From Methylacidiphilum sp. (GTDB taxonomy: Bacteria > Verrucomicrobiota > Verrucomicrobiia > CAIQCK01), in the NCBI GenBank assembly GCA_020718125.1, contig DYDC01000003.1:1-33542 (forward strand): a DNA stretch of 33,542 nucleotides. The letters are read 5' to 3'. Positions 7,173 to 15,971 of this stretch are shown here, one piece after another (positions within the stretch are counted from its first letter, which is position 1; every line of letters starts with the position of its first letter). Below the pieces are notes generated by a model. It saw only the letters and a program-made list of their open reading frames with translations, made no database searches and had not been told where the DNA came from. Position numbers and translations under genes: made by a program.

Positions 7173-8405
7173 TCAGAACATCCGCATCTTGCTGATCAAC
7201 CCGTAAATCGTGCGACTGATCAGGTTGCTGGCCGTTTCCCGCTTCTTCGGCGGCCCCATCTGGATCGCGCCGAACCGCGTGATGCCGATGGGGGCGGCGT
7301 ATTCGGGCCGGTCCAGCGTGGCGGTCAGTCCCATCACGGTCTGCGACGAGCCGATCTGCGCCTGCAGGCCGAACACGTCCGCCGCCAGGTCCTTGATGCC
7401 GCGCACGTGGGCGCAGCCGCCGACGAGGAACACGCCCGCGCCGAGCAGTTCGCCGACGCCCGACTTGTCCAATTCGCGCTTGACCAGTTCCAGCGTCTCT
7501 TCGACGCGCAGTTCCATGATCTGGCAGAGGTGGTCCTTGAAGATGACGTTGGAGCCGATGCTGATCTCGCCGGAGAGCGAGAGGACCTTGCCTTTCATCG
7601 TCTCATCGAGCGCGACGGTGCCGTGCTCCACCTTCAGGCGCTCGGCGCGGCTGCACGGGATTTTCAGGCCGAGCGAAATGTCGTTGGAAATGTGGTCGCC
7701 GCCGACGGCGATGACGCCGCTGTGCTTGATCGCGCCGCCGACGTAGATGACGAAGTCGGTCGTGCCGCCGCCCATGTCAATCACCAGCGCGCCCTGCTGG
7801 CGTTGCTCGTCGCCCAGCACCGCCAGCGCCGCCGCGAAGCCGTTGAACACGACCTCGTTGACCTCCAGAGGCGGGATGGAACGGATGCACTTGATAAGGT
7901 TCTGCGTGCGGTTGCGGCCGCCGTGGATGACGTGCACGTCCGCCGCAAGCCGCGCGCCGAGCATGCCGAGCGGGTTCACCACGCCTTCCTGCCCGTCCAC
8001 GTAGTAATGCTGGCAGAGCGAGTGGAGGATGGCGTTCTCCGGCGGGACGTTGATGGCGCGGGCGTTCCGGACGGCCGACTCGACATCCGCCTCGCCGATT
8101 TCCCCGCCCTCGCCCTGCACTGGCACGATGCCGCGGTTGTTGAAGCTGCGGATATGCGAACCGCTCACGCCGGCATAGACGGAGCGGATCTCGACACCGG
8201 CCGAGTTCTCGGCCGCGGCGACGGATTGGTGGACGCACTGCACGGCGGTCTCGAGGTCCACGACCTCGGCCTTGCGCACGCCGCGCGCGGGGCATTCGCC
8301 GATGCCGATGATGGCGAGCGCGCCGTCGTCGCGTTGTTCGCCAACGACGGCGCAGATTTTCGAGGTGCCGATTTCCAGACCGACGACGATGCGGGAGCGG
8401 CTCAT
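7173..8405 (-). CDS. ftsA: Cell division protein FtsA
   Basis: FtsA is the actin-like ATPase that tethers FtsZ filaments to the membrane. The 410-residue protein shows the actin-fold phosphate-1 motif GLEIGTSKICAVVGE (residues 9-23), the inserted 1C subdomain (about 85-165), the phosphate-2 motif VIDMGGGTTDF and the adenosine-loop LVGGCAHVRGI. It ends in an amphipathic helix NLISRTIYGLISKMRMF, the membrane-targeting sequence. The ATG at 8403-8405 overlaps the ftsQ stop as ATGA, and GGAGGAAG lies about nine bases upstream. An open frame extends upstream of this ATG, but that part has no FtsA similarity. The next gene is ftsZ, as in most bacteria. Confidence 0.96.
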   Translation of the reverse strand: MSRSRIVVGLEIGTSKICAVVGEQRDDGALAIIGIGECPARGVRKAEVVDLETAVQCVHQSVAAAENSAGVEIRSVYAGVSGSHIRSFNNRGIVPVQGEGGEIGEADVESAVRNARAINVPPENAILHSLCQHYYVDGQEGVVNPLGMLGARLAADVHVIHGGRNRTQNLIKCIRSIPPLEVNEVVFNGFAAALAVLGDEQRQQGALVIDMGGGTTDFVIYVGGAIKHSGVIAVGGDHISNDISLGLKIPCSRAERLKVEHGTVALDETMKGKVLSLSGEISIGSNVIFKDHLCQIMELRVEETLELVKRELDKSGVGELLGAGVFLVGGCAHVRGIKDLAADVFGLQAQIGSSQTVMGLTATLDRPEYAAPIGITRFGAIQMGPPKKRETASNLISRTIYGLISKMRMF

Positions 8406-9412
8406 GGGTGTCTTCCTCCAGATGTGGTGTTGCGGACATTGATGATCTGCGGCCCGCTCATGGCGACCGACGCGGCGCCGGGCACGATTGAAGCAGGCGG
8501 AGCGAAATAGGTGACGGGGATGTTCAAGCCGACGGACAGGTCGCACGTGGCGATGATCCGGCCCGCGCGCGAGGGATGCGTGAGGACGATCTTCAGCCGC
8601 TTGAGTTGCGCGGCAAGGTTCTCCGCCGCGAAAGTGACCAGGCCACCCTGCCGCATGACCATCACCAGGAAGCCATCCACCGCCACGTCCACGCGGTCGA
8701 AGTCGAGCAACGGCGCGAACTCCGCACCCTCGCAAAGGTGGACCAGGTCGAGCGCTTTCTGCACCTGCTCGCTCTCGATGCGCCGGCCGGGCTTGATCAG
8801 CTTTGCGTCCACACCGGTCAACAGCGGCAGCCGCACTGCCGGCTTGCCGCCCTCGCCGGTCGCGCCAAACACGCCAACCGGCTTCATCACCACCGCCGTC
8901 GCGTCAATCAGGCAGGCCGTCGGCGGCGCCGTCACGCGCCCCGCCGCGTCGCGGACGGTCTTCGTATAGACCTGCGCGATGGGCACGCGCTCGGAGATGA
9001 TAATGTGAAGCTTGTCGGGCAGCAGTCGCCGGATTTCCGCGCGGCGGATGACGGGGTGCGACTCCAGCGCGGCGCGCACGCCGGGCAGGTCCACCGCGAA
9101 AAGGTTCTGGCCCTCGCGCACGCCGGCCAGATCGACAATCTGCGGGTGCGGCAGCGTGCCGTCGGTCTCGATCTTGATCTCGTTGATGTTGTAGGCCGCG
9201 TTCTCAGTGAGCGACTTCGAGACAAAGAAGGTGAACGCATGATAGAGGCCGAACACCACCAGCCCGGCGGCCATCAGCGTCGCCAGCCAGAGCATCCCGC
9301 GGCCGACCTGCGCCTGCACGCGCTGCGAGCAGCGGACCTTCACGTCGAGCTTGCAGGGGTCGCGCCGCTTGCGGCGGTTTTCACGCGAGTTCTCGTTGAT
9401 CCAGTTGAACAT
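8402..9412 (-). CDS. ftsQ: Cell division protein FtsQ/DivIB
   Basis: FtsQ is the bitopic membrane protein that links FtsL/FtsB and the FtsWI synthase to the divisome. The 336-residue product has a basic cytoplasmic N-terminus (NRRKRRDP near residue 12), one membrane helix (about 40-64) and a POTRA domain (about 74-147; NINEIKI, GQNLFAVDL, PVIRRAEIRRLLPDKLHI, with ISERVPIA at the end). A beta-rich domain follows. The start ATG at 9410-9412 shares one base with the ddl stop (TGATG) and has GGAGGG eight bases upstream. The length and topology fit the family. Order ddl-ftsQ-ftsA-ftsZ is typical of dcw clusters. Confidence 0.9.
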   Translation of the reverse strand: MFNWINENSRENRRKRRDPCKLDVKVRCSQRVQAQVGRGMLWLATLMAAGLVVFGLYHAFTFFVSKSLTENAAYNINEIKIETDGTLPHPQIVDLAGVREGQNLFAVDLPGVRAALESHPVIRRAEIRRLLPDKLHIIISERVPIAQVYTKTVRDAAGRVTAPPTACLIDATAVVMKPVGVFGATGEGGKPAVRLPLLTGVDAKLIKPGRRIESEQVQKALDLVHLCEGAEFAPLLDFDRVDVAVDGFLVMVMRQGGLVTFAAENLAAQLKRLKIVLTHPSRAGRIIATCDLSVGLNIPVTYFAPPASIVPGAASVAMSGPQIINVRNTTSGGRHP

Positions 9413-10323
9413 CAGAGTTTCCCTCCGCGCCTTGCCAGCGCCATCGTCACGATCCGCGAGCACAATTCCTCCAACCCAATGCCGACGGCCGCCGCGGCCT
9501 TCGGCAGCAGGCTCGTCTCGGTCATGCCGGGCAGCGTGTTGTTCTCCAGCACGAACGGCCGGTTGTCGCTGCGCCGCAGCATCACGTCCACGCGCGAATA
9601 ATCCCGGCAGCCCGCCGCGCGGAACGCCGCCAGCGCAACGCGCTGGACCTCCGCCGCGACCGGATCCGGCAGGTTCGCCGGCACGTCATACTCGCTCGCG
9701 CCTTTCGTGTATTTGTTCTGGTAGTCGTAAAAGCCCGCCTTCACGCGGACCTCGACCACCGGGAGCGCCCGGTCGCCGAGAATGCCGACGGTCAGCTCGC
9801 GGCCATCTATGAATTCCTCGACCACCACATGGTCGTCATAGCGGAACGCCTCGTCGAGCGCCGCCGCCATCGCGCCGGCCTCGCGCACCAACGCCACGCC
9901 GACGCTGGAACCCTGCTTCGCAGGCTTCACCACGACCGGCGGGGGCAGCGTCACGCGCCGCGCGCCATTCGCCGTGACGACCTCGTAGCGCGCGCTCGGC
10001 ACGCCGGCCGCCGCGAAAATCTCCTTCGAACGGACCTTGTCGAAGCAATCATAGCTGGCCTGCGCGCCGCAGCCCGTGTAGGCCACGCCGCGTTGCTCCA
10101 GGATGCGCTGGAGCTGGCCGTCCTCGCCGAACGTGCCGTGCAGTGCCAGGAACGCCACCGCCGTGTCCGGCTCCAGCACAAAGCCAGGCCCTTGCACGCC
10201 CACGGCATAGACAATCCAGCCCGCGCGGCGCAGCACCGCCGAGCACGCCGCGCCGGTGCGCAGCGACACGTCGCGCTCCGCGCTCGGGCCGCCCGTCATG
10301 ACCGCTACTTTTTCCTTCTGCAT
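9412..10323 (-). CDS. ddl: D-alanine--D-alanine ligase
   Basis: Ddl joins two D-alanines with ATP to make the dipeptide that MurF adds to the stem peptide. The 303-residue protein starts with VAVMTGGPSAERDVSL, then HGTFGEDGQLQ, the ATP-grasp lysine segment VVVKPAKQGSSVGV, EEFIDGRELTVGIL, YDYQNKY for the active-site loop, DYSRVDVML, and the C-terminal ENNTLPGMTETSLLP with the metal-binding Glu and Asn. The Tyr in YDYQNKY is consistent with D-Ala rather than D-lactate specificity. The start overlaps the stop of the murG-murC-murB gene by one base (TGATG), with GGAG five bases upstream. All catalytic segments are present. Confidence 0.96.
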   Translation of the reverse strand: MQKEKVAVMTGGPSAERDVSLRTGAACSAVLRRAGWIVYAVGVQGPGFVLEPDTAVAFLALHGTFGEDGQLQRILEQRGVAYTGCGAQASYDCFDKVRSKEIFAAAGVPSARYEVVTANGARRVTLPPPVVVKPAKQGSSVGVALVREAGAMAAALDEAFRYDDHVVVEEFIDGRELTVGILGDRALPVVEVRVKAGFYDYQNKYTKGASEYDVPANLPDPVAAEVQRVALAAFRAAGCRDYSRVDVMLRRSDNRPFVLENNTLPGMTETSLLPKAAAAVGIGLEELCSRIVTMALARRGGKL

Positions 10324-13300
10324 CAGTCTCCGAGGATGATGACTTCGGTTTCCAACTCGATCCCGCGTTCTTCGCGGGCGCGCTTCTTCACAAACTCGAT
10401 CAGCTTCAACACGTCCTCGGCGGTCGCGCCGCCGTCATTGACGATGAAATTGCCGTGGACCTCGCTGATGCGCGCCTTGCCGATGATCTTGCCCTTGAGG
10501 CCCAGTTCATCAATCAGCTTGCCCGCCGGAATCTCCTTCGGGTTCTTGAATACGCAACCCGCGCTCGATTCGTGTGGCTGGTTGTGCCAGCGCTTCTCCT
10601 GAAAAGTCTTCAGCCGGCTTTCGATGACTTCCGGCGCGGCGGGCGTCGCCTTGAACACCGCGCCCAGCGCGACGTGGTCGCGGAACAACGGGCAGCCGCG
10701 ATATTCAAAGCGGATCTCGCCCGCGGACTTCTCCTCGACGTTGCCCGCGTAGTCCATGAACCGCACGCGCTCGACGACCTCGAACGTCCACTGCCCCATC
10801 GCGCCCGCGTTCATCCGCAACGCGCCGCCAACCGAGCCGGGGATGCCCTCCAGAAACTCCAGCCCGGTAAGATGCGCCCGTTTCGCGGCCATCACCACAT
10901 CGCGCAGCTTCGCGCCCGCGCCGGCAGCAATGCGGTCGCCGCTGACCTCGATCTTCGACAGGAACGGCCGCGTGAGCCGGATGACGACGCCTTTGACGCC
11001 GTGGTCACGCGCCAGCAGGTTCGAGCCGCGGCCGATGATGAAGAACGGCAGTCGCTCGGCGTGGCAGTAGCGCAGCACGCGGCCGAGGTCGTCCTCGCCG
11101 GCCGGCTCGCACCAGAACTGCGCGGTGCCGCCCACTTGGAACGTCGTCTTTTTCGCCATCGGTTCGTTGCGCGACAGCGCCGTCTCCGGCGCGAGCATCG
11201 CGCGCAGTTCCGCGTGAATCTGATCTTCGGTCTTCATCGGCTGGCCCGCCTTGTCGCCGACCTGACCCGCGCGGACCCGCCGCGCGACTTCGTCGGCCAC
11301 CTTCGTAATGTCGCCCGCGCCGAGCACGGCAATGATGTCGCCCGGCTGCGCCGCCGCCAGCAGCCGCCCGGCAACACGGTCGAGGTCCGGCTCGAATTCC
11401 ACGCCGGCATGGCCGCTGGCTTTGACGGCCTCGAAAATAGTCCGCCCGCTGACGCCCTCGATGGCCGGCTCGCTCGCCGCATAGACCCCGGTCAACACCA
11501 GCTTGTCCGCGCCCGCGAACGCGCGGCCGAAGCCGGACGCGAGCAGCTTGGTCCGCGTGTAGCGGTGCGGTTGGAAGGCGGCGACAATCCGCTTGCGGCC
11601 GACGGCCCGCAGCGCCTCCAGCGTGGCGCGCAGCTCCGTCGGATGGTGCGCGTAGTCGTCCACGACGAGGTAGTTGGCGTCCTCGAACTTCACATCGAGC
11701 CGGCGGTCGGCCCCGCGGAACGTCGCGAGCGCCGCGGCGATCCGGTCGAACTTCAAACCGAGCGTCAACCCGACCGCGACGGCGGCTGTGGCGTCGGAGA
11801 CGTTGTGTTTGCCGGGAATCGCCAGCATGATGTCGCCGAGTTGCCTGCCGTTGTGGCGGACGGCGAAGCGAACGCCGAACTTCTCCGTCCGCACGTCCGT
11901 GGCGCGGCAGGACGCGTCCGGCGAGAAGCCGAACGAGACGGCGCGCGGATGCGCGGAGCAGAGCTTCGCGGCGTTGGCGTCGTCGGCGCAGTAGAAGACA
12001 TGGTCGTGCGTGTTCTCAATGAACTCGCCGAAGGCGTCGAGGATGGCCGGCAGGTCGCGGTAGTAGTCGAGGTGCTCCTCCTCGATGTTGAGCACGACAC
12101 CGTGGGTCGGGGCGTATTCCACCAACGTGCCGTCGCTCTCGTCGCACTCGGCAACGAAGAACTCGCCGGCGCCGTCGCCGGCATTGCCGCCGATGGAGGC
12201 GACGTAGCCGCCGACGCTGAACGACGGATCGTGGCCGCCCGCCTTGAGGACGCGGGCGATCATCGCGGTGGTGGTGGTCTTGCCGTGCGTGCCCGCGACA
12301 CAAATGGAGGCCGGCGCTTTCTTGCCGGGCAGGAACGGCGTCTGCATCACGGCGGAAAGCATCCGCGCGCGGCGCACGAGCGGCACGCCGGCCGCCTTGG
12401 CCGCGCGTAACTCAGGGTTGTCCTTCTGGATCGCGCTCGAATGGATGACGAGGTCCGGCTTCCCGATGTTGGCCGCGTCGTGGCCGGTGAAGACTGTGCC
12501 GCCGCGGGCGCGCAGCGCGTCGAGTTCCTTGCCGGCGCACAGGTCGGAGCCGGTGACGCGATGGCCGCGGGCGAGGAGCAGCCGGGCGATGCCGCTCATG
12601 CCGCAACCCGCGATGCCGACGAAGTGGACCGCGCAGGCGCTCTCGCCGAGCAGGCGGATGATGTCGGCGATTTCGATCTCGCGACGGGCGATGCCCGGCT
12701 CGGCCACGCCAGCGACCTGCGCAAGCAGCGTCGCGATGGCCGCCGCGGCATCGGGCCGGCGCAGGGCGGCCATCTTCTCGGCCATGTCGCGGCGCGTGGC
12801 GCTGACAAGCATTTCCTCCACGGCGCGGGCGAGCATCTCACCGGAGGTTTCGGCCTGCGGCATGACGCGGGCGCCGCCGTTGCGGGCGGCGAACTGGGCG
12901 TTGAAAAGCTGGTGATTGTCGGCAGCGTCCGGGAACGGGACGAGGATGGCCGGCAGGCCGAACCACGCCAGTTCGGCAAGGCTCGCCGCGCCGGCGCGAG
13001 CGACGGCCAGCGTCGCGGCGCTGTAGGCGAGTTCCATCTCCTTCTGGAAGGGACGGACGACGGCCTTGAAGCCGGTGGTTTCCCACGCGGCGCGAACTCG
13101 CTCGAAATCAGCCTCGCCGGTGAGGTGGATGAACTGAAGCTGGCGCGCCAGATGTTTCAAGTGCGGCAGCGCGGCCAGCATGAGGTCGTTGAGGCCGCGA
13201 GCGCCCTGGCTGCCGCCAACGACCAGCACGGTCTGGCGGCGCGTCTCAAGGCCAAGCTGCCAGCGGGCGTCGCCGGCGGGGCGTTTGCGGAGCGAGGCGC

Positions 13301-13790
13301 GGACGGGCGTGCCGGCATTGACGACGCAACGGCCGGGCAGACGGGCGGCGCATTCGTCCATGCCGACGGCGACGGCGGCGACCCAGCGCGCGAGAAGGCG
13401 CGTGGCGCGGCCGGGAATGGCGTTGGAGTCGTGCAGGACGACCGGGACGCGGCGACGGCGCGCGGCAATGACCGGCGGGGCGGAGGTGAAGCCGCCCATG
13501 CCGAGAACCACGTCTGGCTCGAAGTCGTCGAAGAGCTGCCCGCAGAGCCGTGTGGCGCGGAGTTGTTCGGCCAGAAACGTGATGATGCGTGGCGATGTCC
13601 ACGGCGGCAGGCCGATGCCGGGAATGGCGCGGACCTCGATGGCGGCGGCGAGTTGGAAGGCGTGGCGGTCAATCTCCTTTTCGGAGACGAGCAGCAGGAC
13701 GCGATGGCCGCGGAGACGCAGCGCCTCCGCCACCGCCAGCCCCGGGAAGAGGTGGCCGCCCGTGCCGCCGCATGCGATCGCGACGTTCAT
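10323..13790 (-). CDS. murG-murC-murB: MurG-MurC-MurB triple fusion: lipid II transferase, UDP-MurNAc-L-Ala ligase and UDP-MurNAc dehydrogenase
   Basis: One uninterrupted frame of 1155 residues carries three complete enzymes. MurG (about 1-360): GGTGGHLFPG (8-17), MGGFTSAP, HDSNAIPGRA, GGSQGARGLN (192-201), and the UDP-GlcNAc site RAGAASLAEL (265-274). MurC (about 376-838): HFVGIAGCGMSGIA (389-402), ATP loop GTHGKTTTT (500-508), then DDYAHHPTEL. MurB (852-1155): FAD site GRGSNLLA (920-927), GIPGSVGGALRMNAGAMG (982-999), and SAGCVFKNP (1076-1084), where Cys1079 stands at the position of the E. coli catalytic Ser229. MurB and MurC make UDP-MurNAc and add L-Ala; MurG later converts lipid I to lipid II at the membrane. 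I chose ATG 13788-13790. An internal ATG at 11235-11237 (Met852) could allow separate MurB translation, but none is obvious for MurC. No stop or frameshift separates the domains. Confidence 0.95.
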   Translation of the reverse strand: MNVAIACGGTGGHLFPGLAVAEALRLRGHRVLLLVSEKEIDRHAFQLAAAIEVRAIPGIGLPPWTSPRIITFLAEQLRATRLCGQLFDDFEPDVVLGMGGFTSAPPVIAARRRRVPVVLHDSNAIPGRATRLLARWVAAVAVGMDECAARLPGRCVVNAGTPVRASLRKRPAGDARWQLGLETRRQTVLVVGGSQGARGLNDLMLAALPHLKHLARQLQFIHLTGEADFERVRAAWETTGFKAVVRPFQKEMELAYSAATLAVARAGAASLAELAWFGLPAILVPFPDAADNHQLFNAQFAARNGGARVMPQAETSGEMLARAVEEMLVSATRRDMAEKMAALRRPDAAAAIATLLAQVAGVAEPGIARREIEIADIIRLLGESACAVHFVGIAGCGMSGIARLLLARGHRVTGSDLCAGKELDALRARGGTVFTGHDAANIGKPDLVIHSSAIQKDNPELRAAKAAGVPLVRRARMLSAVMQTPFLPGKKAPASICVAGTHGKTTTTAMIARVLKAGGHDPSFSVGGYVASIGGNAGDGAGEFFVAECDESDGTLVEYAPTHGVVLNIEEEHLDYYRDLPAILDAFGEFIENTHDHVFYCADDANAAKLCSAHPRAVSFGFSPDASCRATDVRTEKFGVRFAVRHNGRQLGDIMLAIPGKHNVSDATAAVAVGLTLGLKFDRIAAALATFRGADRRLDVKFEDANYLVVDDYAHHPTELRATLEALRAVGRKRIVAAFQPHRYTRTKLLASGFGRAFAGADKLVLTGVYAASEPAIEGVSGRTIFEAVKASGHAGVEFEPDLDRVAGRLLAAAQPGDIIAVLGAGDITKVADEVARRVRAGQVGDKAGQPMKTEDQIHAELRAMLAPETALSRNEPMAKKTTFQVGGTAQFWCEPAGEDDLGRVLRYCHAERLPFFIIGRGSNLLARDHGVKGVVIRLTRPFLSKIEVSGDRIAAGAGAKLRDVVMAAKRAHLTGLEFLEGIPGSVGGALRMNAGAMGQWTFEVVERVRFMDYAGNVEEKSAGEIRFEYRGCPLFRDHVALGAVFKATPAAPEVIESRLKTFQEKRWHNQPHESSAGCVFKNPKEIPAGKLIDELGLKGKIIGKARISEVHGNFIVNDGGATAEDVLKLIEFVKKRAREERGIELETEVIILGD

Positions 13791-13809
13791 CGTCAAAGTT
13801 TTCCTGTCA

Positions 13810-15000
13810 TCAAACCGCCGTGGCCCGCCGCGCGAATGGACCGGCCGGCACATGCTCCGGCGCGCCCGCGTGTCGGGCGACGCTGAGGAGCAGGCCGACG
13901 CAGGTCAGCATGACGCAGAGATTGGAGCCGCCGTAGCTGATGAACGGCAACGGCAAGCCCTTGTTGGGCATCATCGAGGTCACAACCGCCAGGTTGATCA
14001 AGGCTTGAAACCCGATGAGCGAGACGATGCCCATGCCGAGCAGACAACCGTAGAGTTCCCGCGCACGCGTGCTGACATACACGCCGACGGCAATCAAGAC
14101 GACGAACGCGACCAGCAGCGCGGCCATGCCGACGAGGCCCAGTTCCTCGCCAATGATCGGCGCAATGAAGTCACTGGAGGCATACGGCAGGTAATGCTCC
14201 TTGGTGCGGCTCTGGCCCAGGCCGAGGCCCCACAGGCCGCCGGTGCCGAAGGCGAGCTGGGCCTGCCATTGCTGGAGACCGGTGCCGAGCTTGTTGTGTT
14301 CGAGGTCGAGGAACTCGACGATGCGGCGATAGCGCACGGGGTCGTGGAAGAGATACCAGCCCAGCATCGCCGCGCCGCCCGTGAAGCTCGGGAACAACAC
14401 CCGCCATCGCACGCCACCGAGGAACATGACACAGAAGCCGGCCATCGCGATGAGCACCGAGGTGCCCACGTCGGTCTCGCACAGGACGGGGCCGACAATC
14501 GCGCCCACAAGGAACAGCGGCACGAGGATGCCGCGTTTCCATTCATCCCATTTCTGCCGGAACAGGAGGAGTTTCGTCAGCCGGACTTCCTGCACATCGC
14601 GCTGCCAGCGGTCCAAGTAGTGCGCCAGCATCAGGATGACGGCCAGCTTGCCCAGTTCGGAAGGTTGGAGCGTGATCGAGCCGAATTGGAGCCAGCGGCG
14701 CGAGCCATTGATCATCCTGCCAATGCCGGGCACCAGGACGACCAGACAGAGGGCAAACGCGGCGAGCCAGACCAGCCAGATGAGTTTCCGCCAGCGGTTG
14801 TAGTCCACCGCCGCGGTGACCAGCATCGCGACGAGGCCGATGCCGATCCATGCGAGTTGGCGGTTGAGGAACCAGAGTGGGTTGTGGTCGTATTGAGCGG
14901 AGCGGATGGCGTAGGGGTAACTGGCGCTGTAGAGCATCACCAGACCGAAGCTCAGCAGGAACAAGACACAGACAAGTATCGCGACGACGCTTTTCTTCAA
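13810..15000 (-). CDS. ftsW: Lipid II polymerase FtsW (SEDS family)
   Basis: FtsW is the SEDS glycosyltransferase that polymerises lipid II at the septum together with FtsI. The 396-residue product is a polytopic membrane protein (about nine to ten helices) with SEDS hallmarks: MLYSAS after the first helix, GSRRWLQFG and LQPSELGKLAVI (about 100-125), LFLVGAIVGPVLCETDVGTS, the large extracellular loop GLWGLGLGQSRTKEHYLP, SDFIAPIIGEELGLVG, and the C-terminal MMPNKGLPLPFISYGGS. The start codon appears to be TTG (14998-15000), with GAGG four bases upstream; no in-frame ATG gives the full first helix. The murG-murC-murB fusion starts 19 bases after its stop. Confidence 0.95.
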   Translation of the reverse strand: MKKSVVAILVCVLFLLSFGLVMLYSASYPYAIRSAQYDHNPLWFLNRQLAWIGIGLVAMLVTAAVDYNRWRKLIWLVWLAAFALCLVVLVPGIGRMINGSRRWLQFGSITLQPSELGKLAVILMLAHYLDRWQRDVQEVRLTKLLLFRQKWDEWKRGILVPLFLVGAIVGPVLCETDVGTSVLIAMAGFCVMFLGGVRWRVLFPSFTGGAAMLGWYLFHDPVRYRRIVEFLDLEHNKLGTGLQQWQAQLAFGTGGLWGLGLGQSRTKEHYLPYASSDFIAPIIGEELGLVGMAALLVAFVVLIAVGVYVSTRARELYGCLLGMGIVSLIGFQALINLAVVTSMMPNKGLPLPFISYGGSNLCVMLTCVGLLLSVARHAGAPEHVPAGPFARRATAV

Positions 15001-15091
15001 CGGACCTCAGTTTGCATGTTGTCGGTGACCGCCCCAACCGCCGATCTGGTCTGGGGAAGCCCTCCGCGGTTCAATGTTCAAACATCAGGCT

Positions 15092-15907
15092 CTACGGATT
15101 GCCGGGCACGGGGCCAGGGGGCGGCGTGCTTGGCGCACTGGGCGGCGGCTGCAACGCCGGCGGCGTGGCCAGTCCCGGCGCGGCGCCTTCCGGAGCGCCG
15201 GATGTCGGGACGGTCGGCGCCGGAACAGCTTCCGGCATCGGGATGCCACCGGTCGCAGGAGCCGCACCTGCCGCGGCGGGCGCGGCAGCGCCACCGGGCA
15301 CGTTCAGCTTCTGGCCGATCTGCAATTTCTTCGGGTCAAGCCCCGGATTCGCATCCATCAGGGCTTGCGGCTTCACGCTGAGTTTCTTCGCGATCTTGTC
15401 CGGCGTGTCGCCGGTCGCGACGACATACTGGCCATCGGGGTTCATGGCGCCAGCTCCGGCTGGCGACGCGGCCGCCTTCTTCGGGGCCGTCTTTTTCTTC
15501 ACGGCGGGCTTCGGCGCGGCGAGGGCCTTCTGGCCGCTCTCCTGCGGCGTGGGAATCTTCAGCTTCTGGCCGACCCGGATGACGTCGCCGGAGAGGTGAT
15601 TGGCGTTTTTGATCGCGGTGACGGTGGTTCCGTATTTGTGCGCGATGCCTGAGAGCGTTTCGCCCTTGGCGACACCGTGGGTCGTTTCCTTCAGTGCCAC
15701 CGGCAACGCCGGCTTGGTCTCCACCGGCGGCAGGACGGGCGGAGGCGGGGGCGCCGTCTCCGGCAACGGGGCTATGGGCGTCGCGCCGGGTGGCGGGCCG
15801 GCAGCCACCTTGGACTTCGGTTTGCAGCTTTCAAACACCATGAAGCTGCCAATCACCGCCACGTGCAATCCGGCAATCAGGCCGATCTTCCACAACTTCG
15901 AGTTCAT
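15092..15907 (-). CDS. Membrane-anchored protein with two LysM domains
   Basis: The 271-residue protein has a short N-terminus, one hydrophobic segment (about residues 8-25, IGLIAGLHVAVIGSFMVF) that can be a membrane anchor or uncleaved signal, a proline-rich stretch (38-70), LysM 1 (about 75-119: THGVAKGETLSGIAHKYG to IRVGQKLKIP), a Lys/Ala/Pro linker, LysM 2 (about 160-204: YVVATGDTPDKIAKKL to LQIGQKLNVP) and a Pro/Ala/Gly-rich tail. LysM domains bind peptidoglycan or chitin GlcNAc. There is no catalytic domain, so it may be a wall-binding scaffold for septation. The start ATG 15905-15907 is chosen because it directly precedes the anchor. It sits in the operon between murD and ftsW; its role is inferred from that position. 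Confidence 0.85.
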   Translation of the reverse strand: MNSKLWKIGLIAGLHVAVIGSFMVFESCKPKSKVAAGPPPGATPIAPLPETAPPPPPVLPPVETKPALPVALKETTHGVAKGETLSGIAHKYGTTVTAIKNANHLSGDVIRVGQKLKIPTPQESGQKALAAPKPAVKKKTAPKKAAASPAGAGAMNPDGQYVVATGDTPDKIAKKLSVKPQALMDANPGLDPKKLQIGQKLNVPGGAAAPAAAGAAPATGGIPMPEAVPAPTVPTSGAPEGAAPGLATPPALQPPPSAPSTPPPGPVPGNP

Positions 15908-15971
15908 GTTCGTTCTCCGTTCGTCTGCGTCTTGTTCCTGGTTCCTGTCGATTGTTGACTCGCGAAATTTG

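Noticed and set aside
5895..8510. Long plus-strand open frame (871 codons) opposite ftsZ and ftsA
   Set aside because: It is antisense to two well-supported genes, has low-complexity Arg/Ser/Ala-rich composition and no domain; such shadows are common in high-GC DNA.
8406..8735. Upstream extension of ftsA to 8735
   Set aside because: The extra residues overlap ftsQ in another frame and have no FtsA similarity; the ATG at 8405 with GGAGGAAG is the clear start.
10455..15381. Several long plus-strand open frames opposite the murG-murC-murB gene and ftsW
   Set aside because: They mirror real genes on the other strand and contain no recognisable motif or ribosome binding site.
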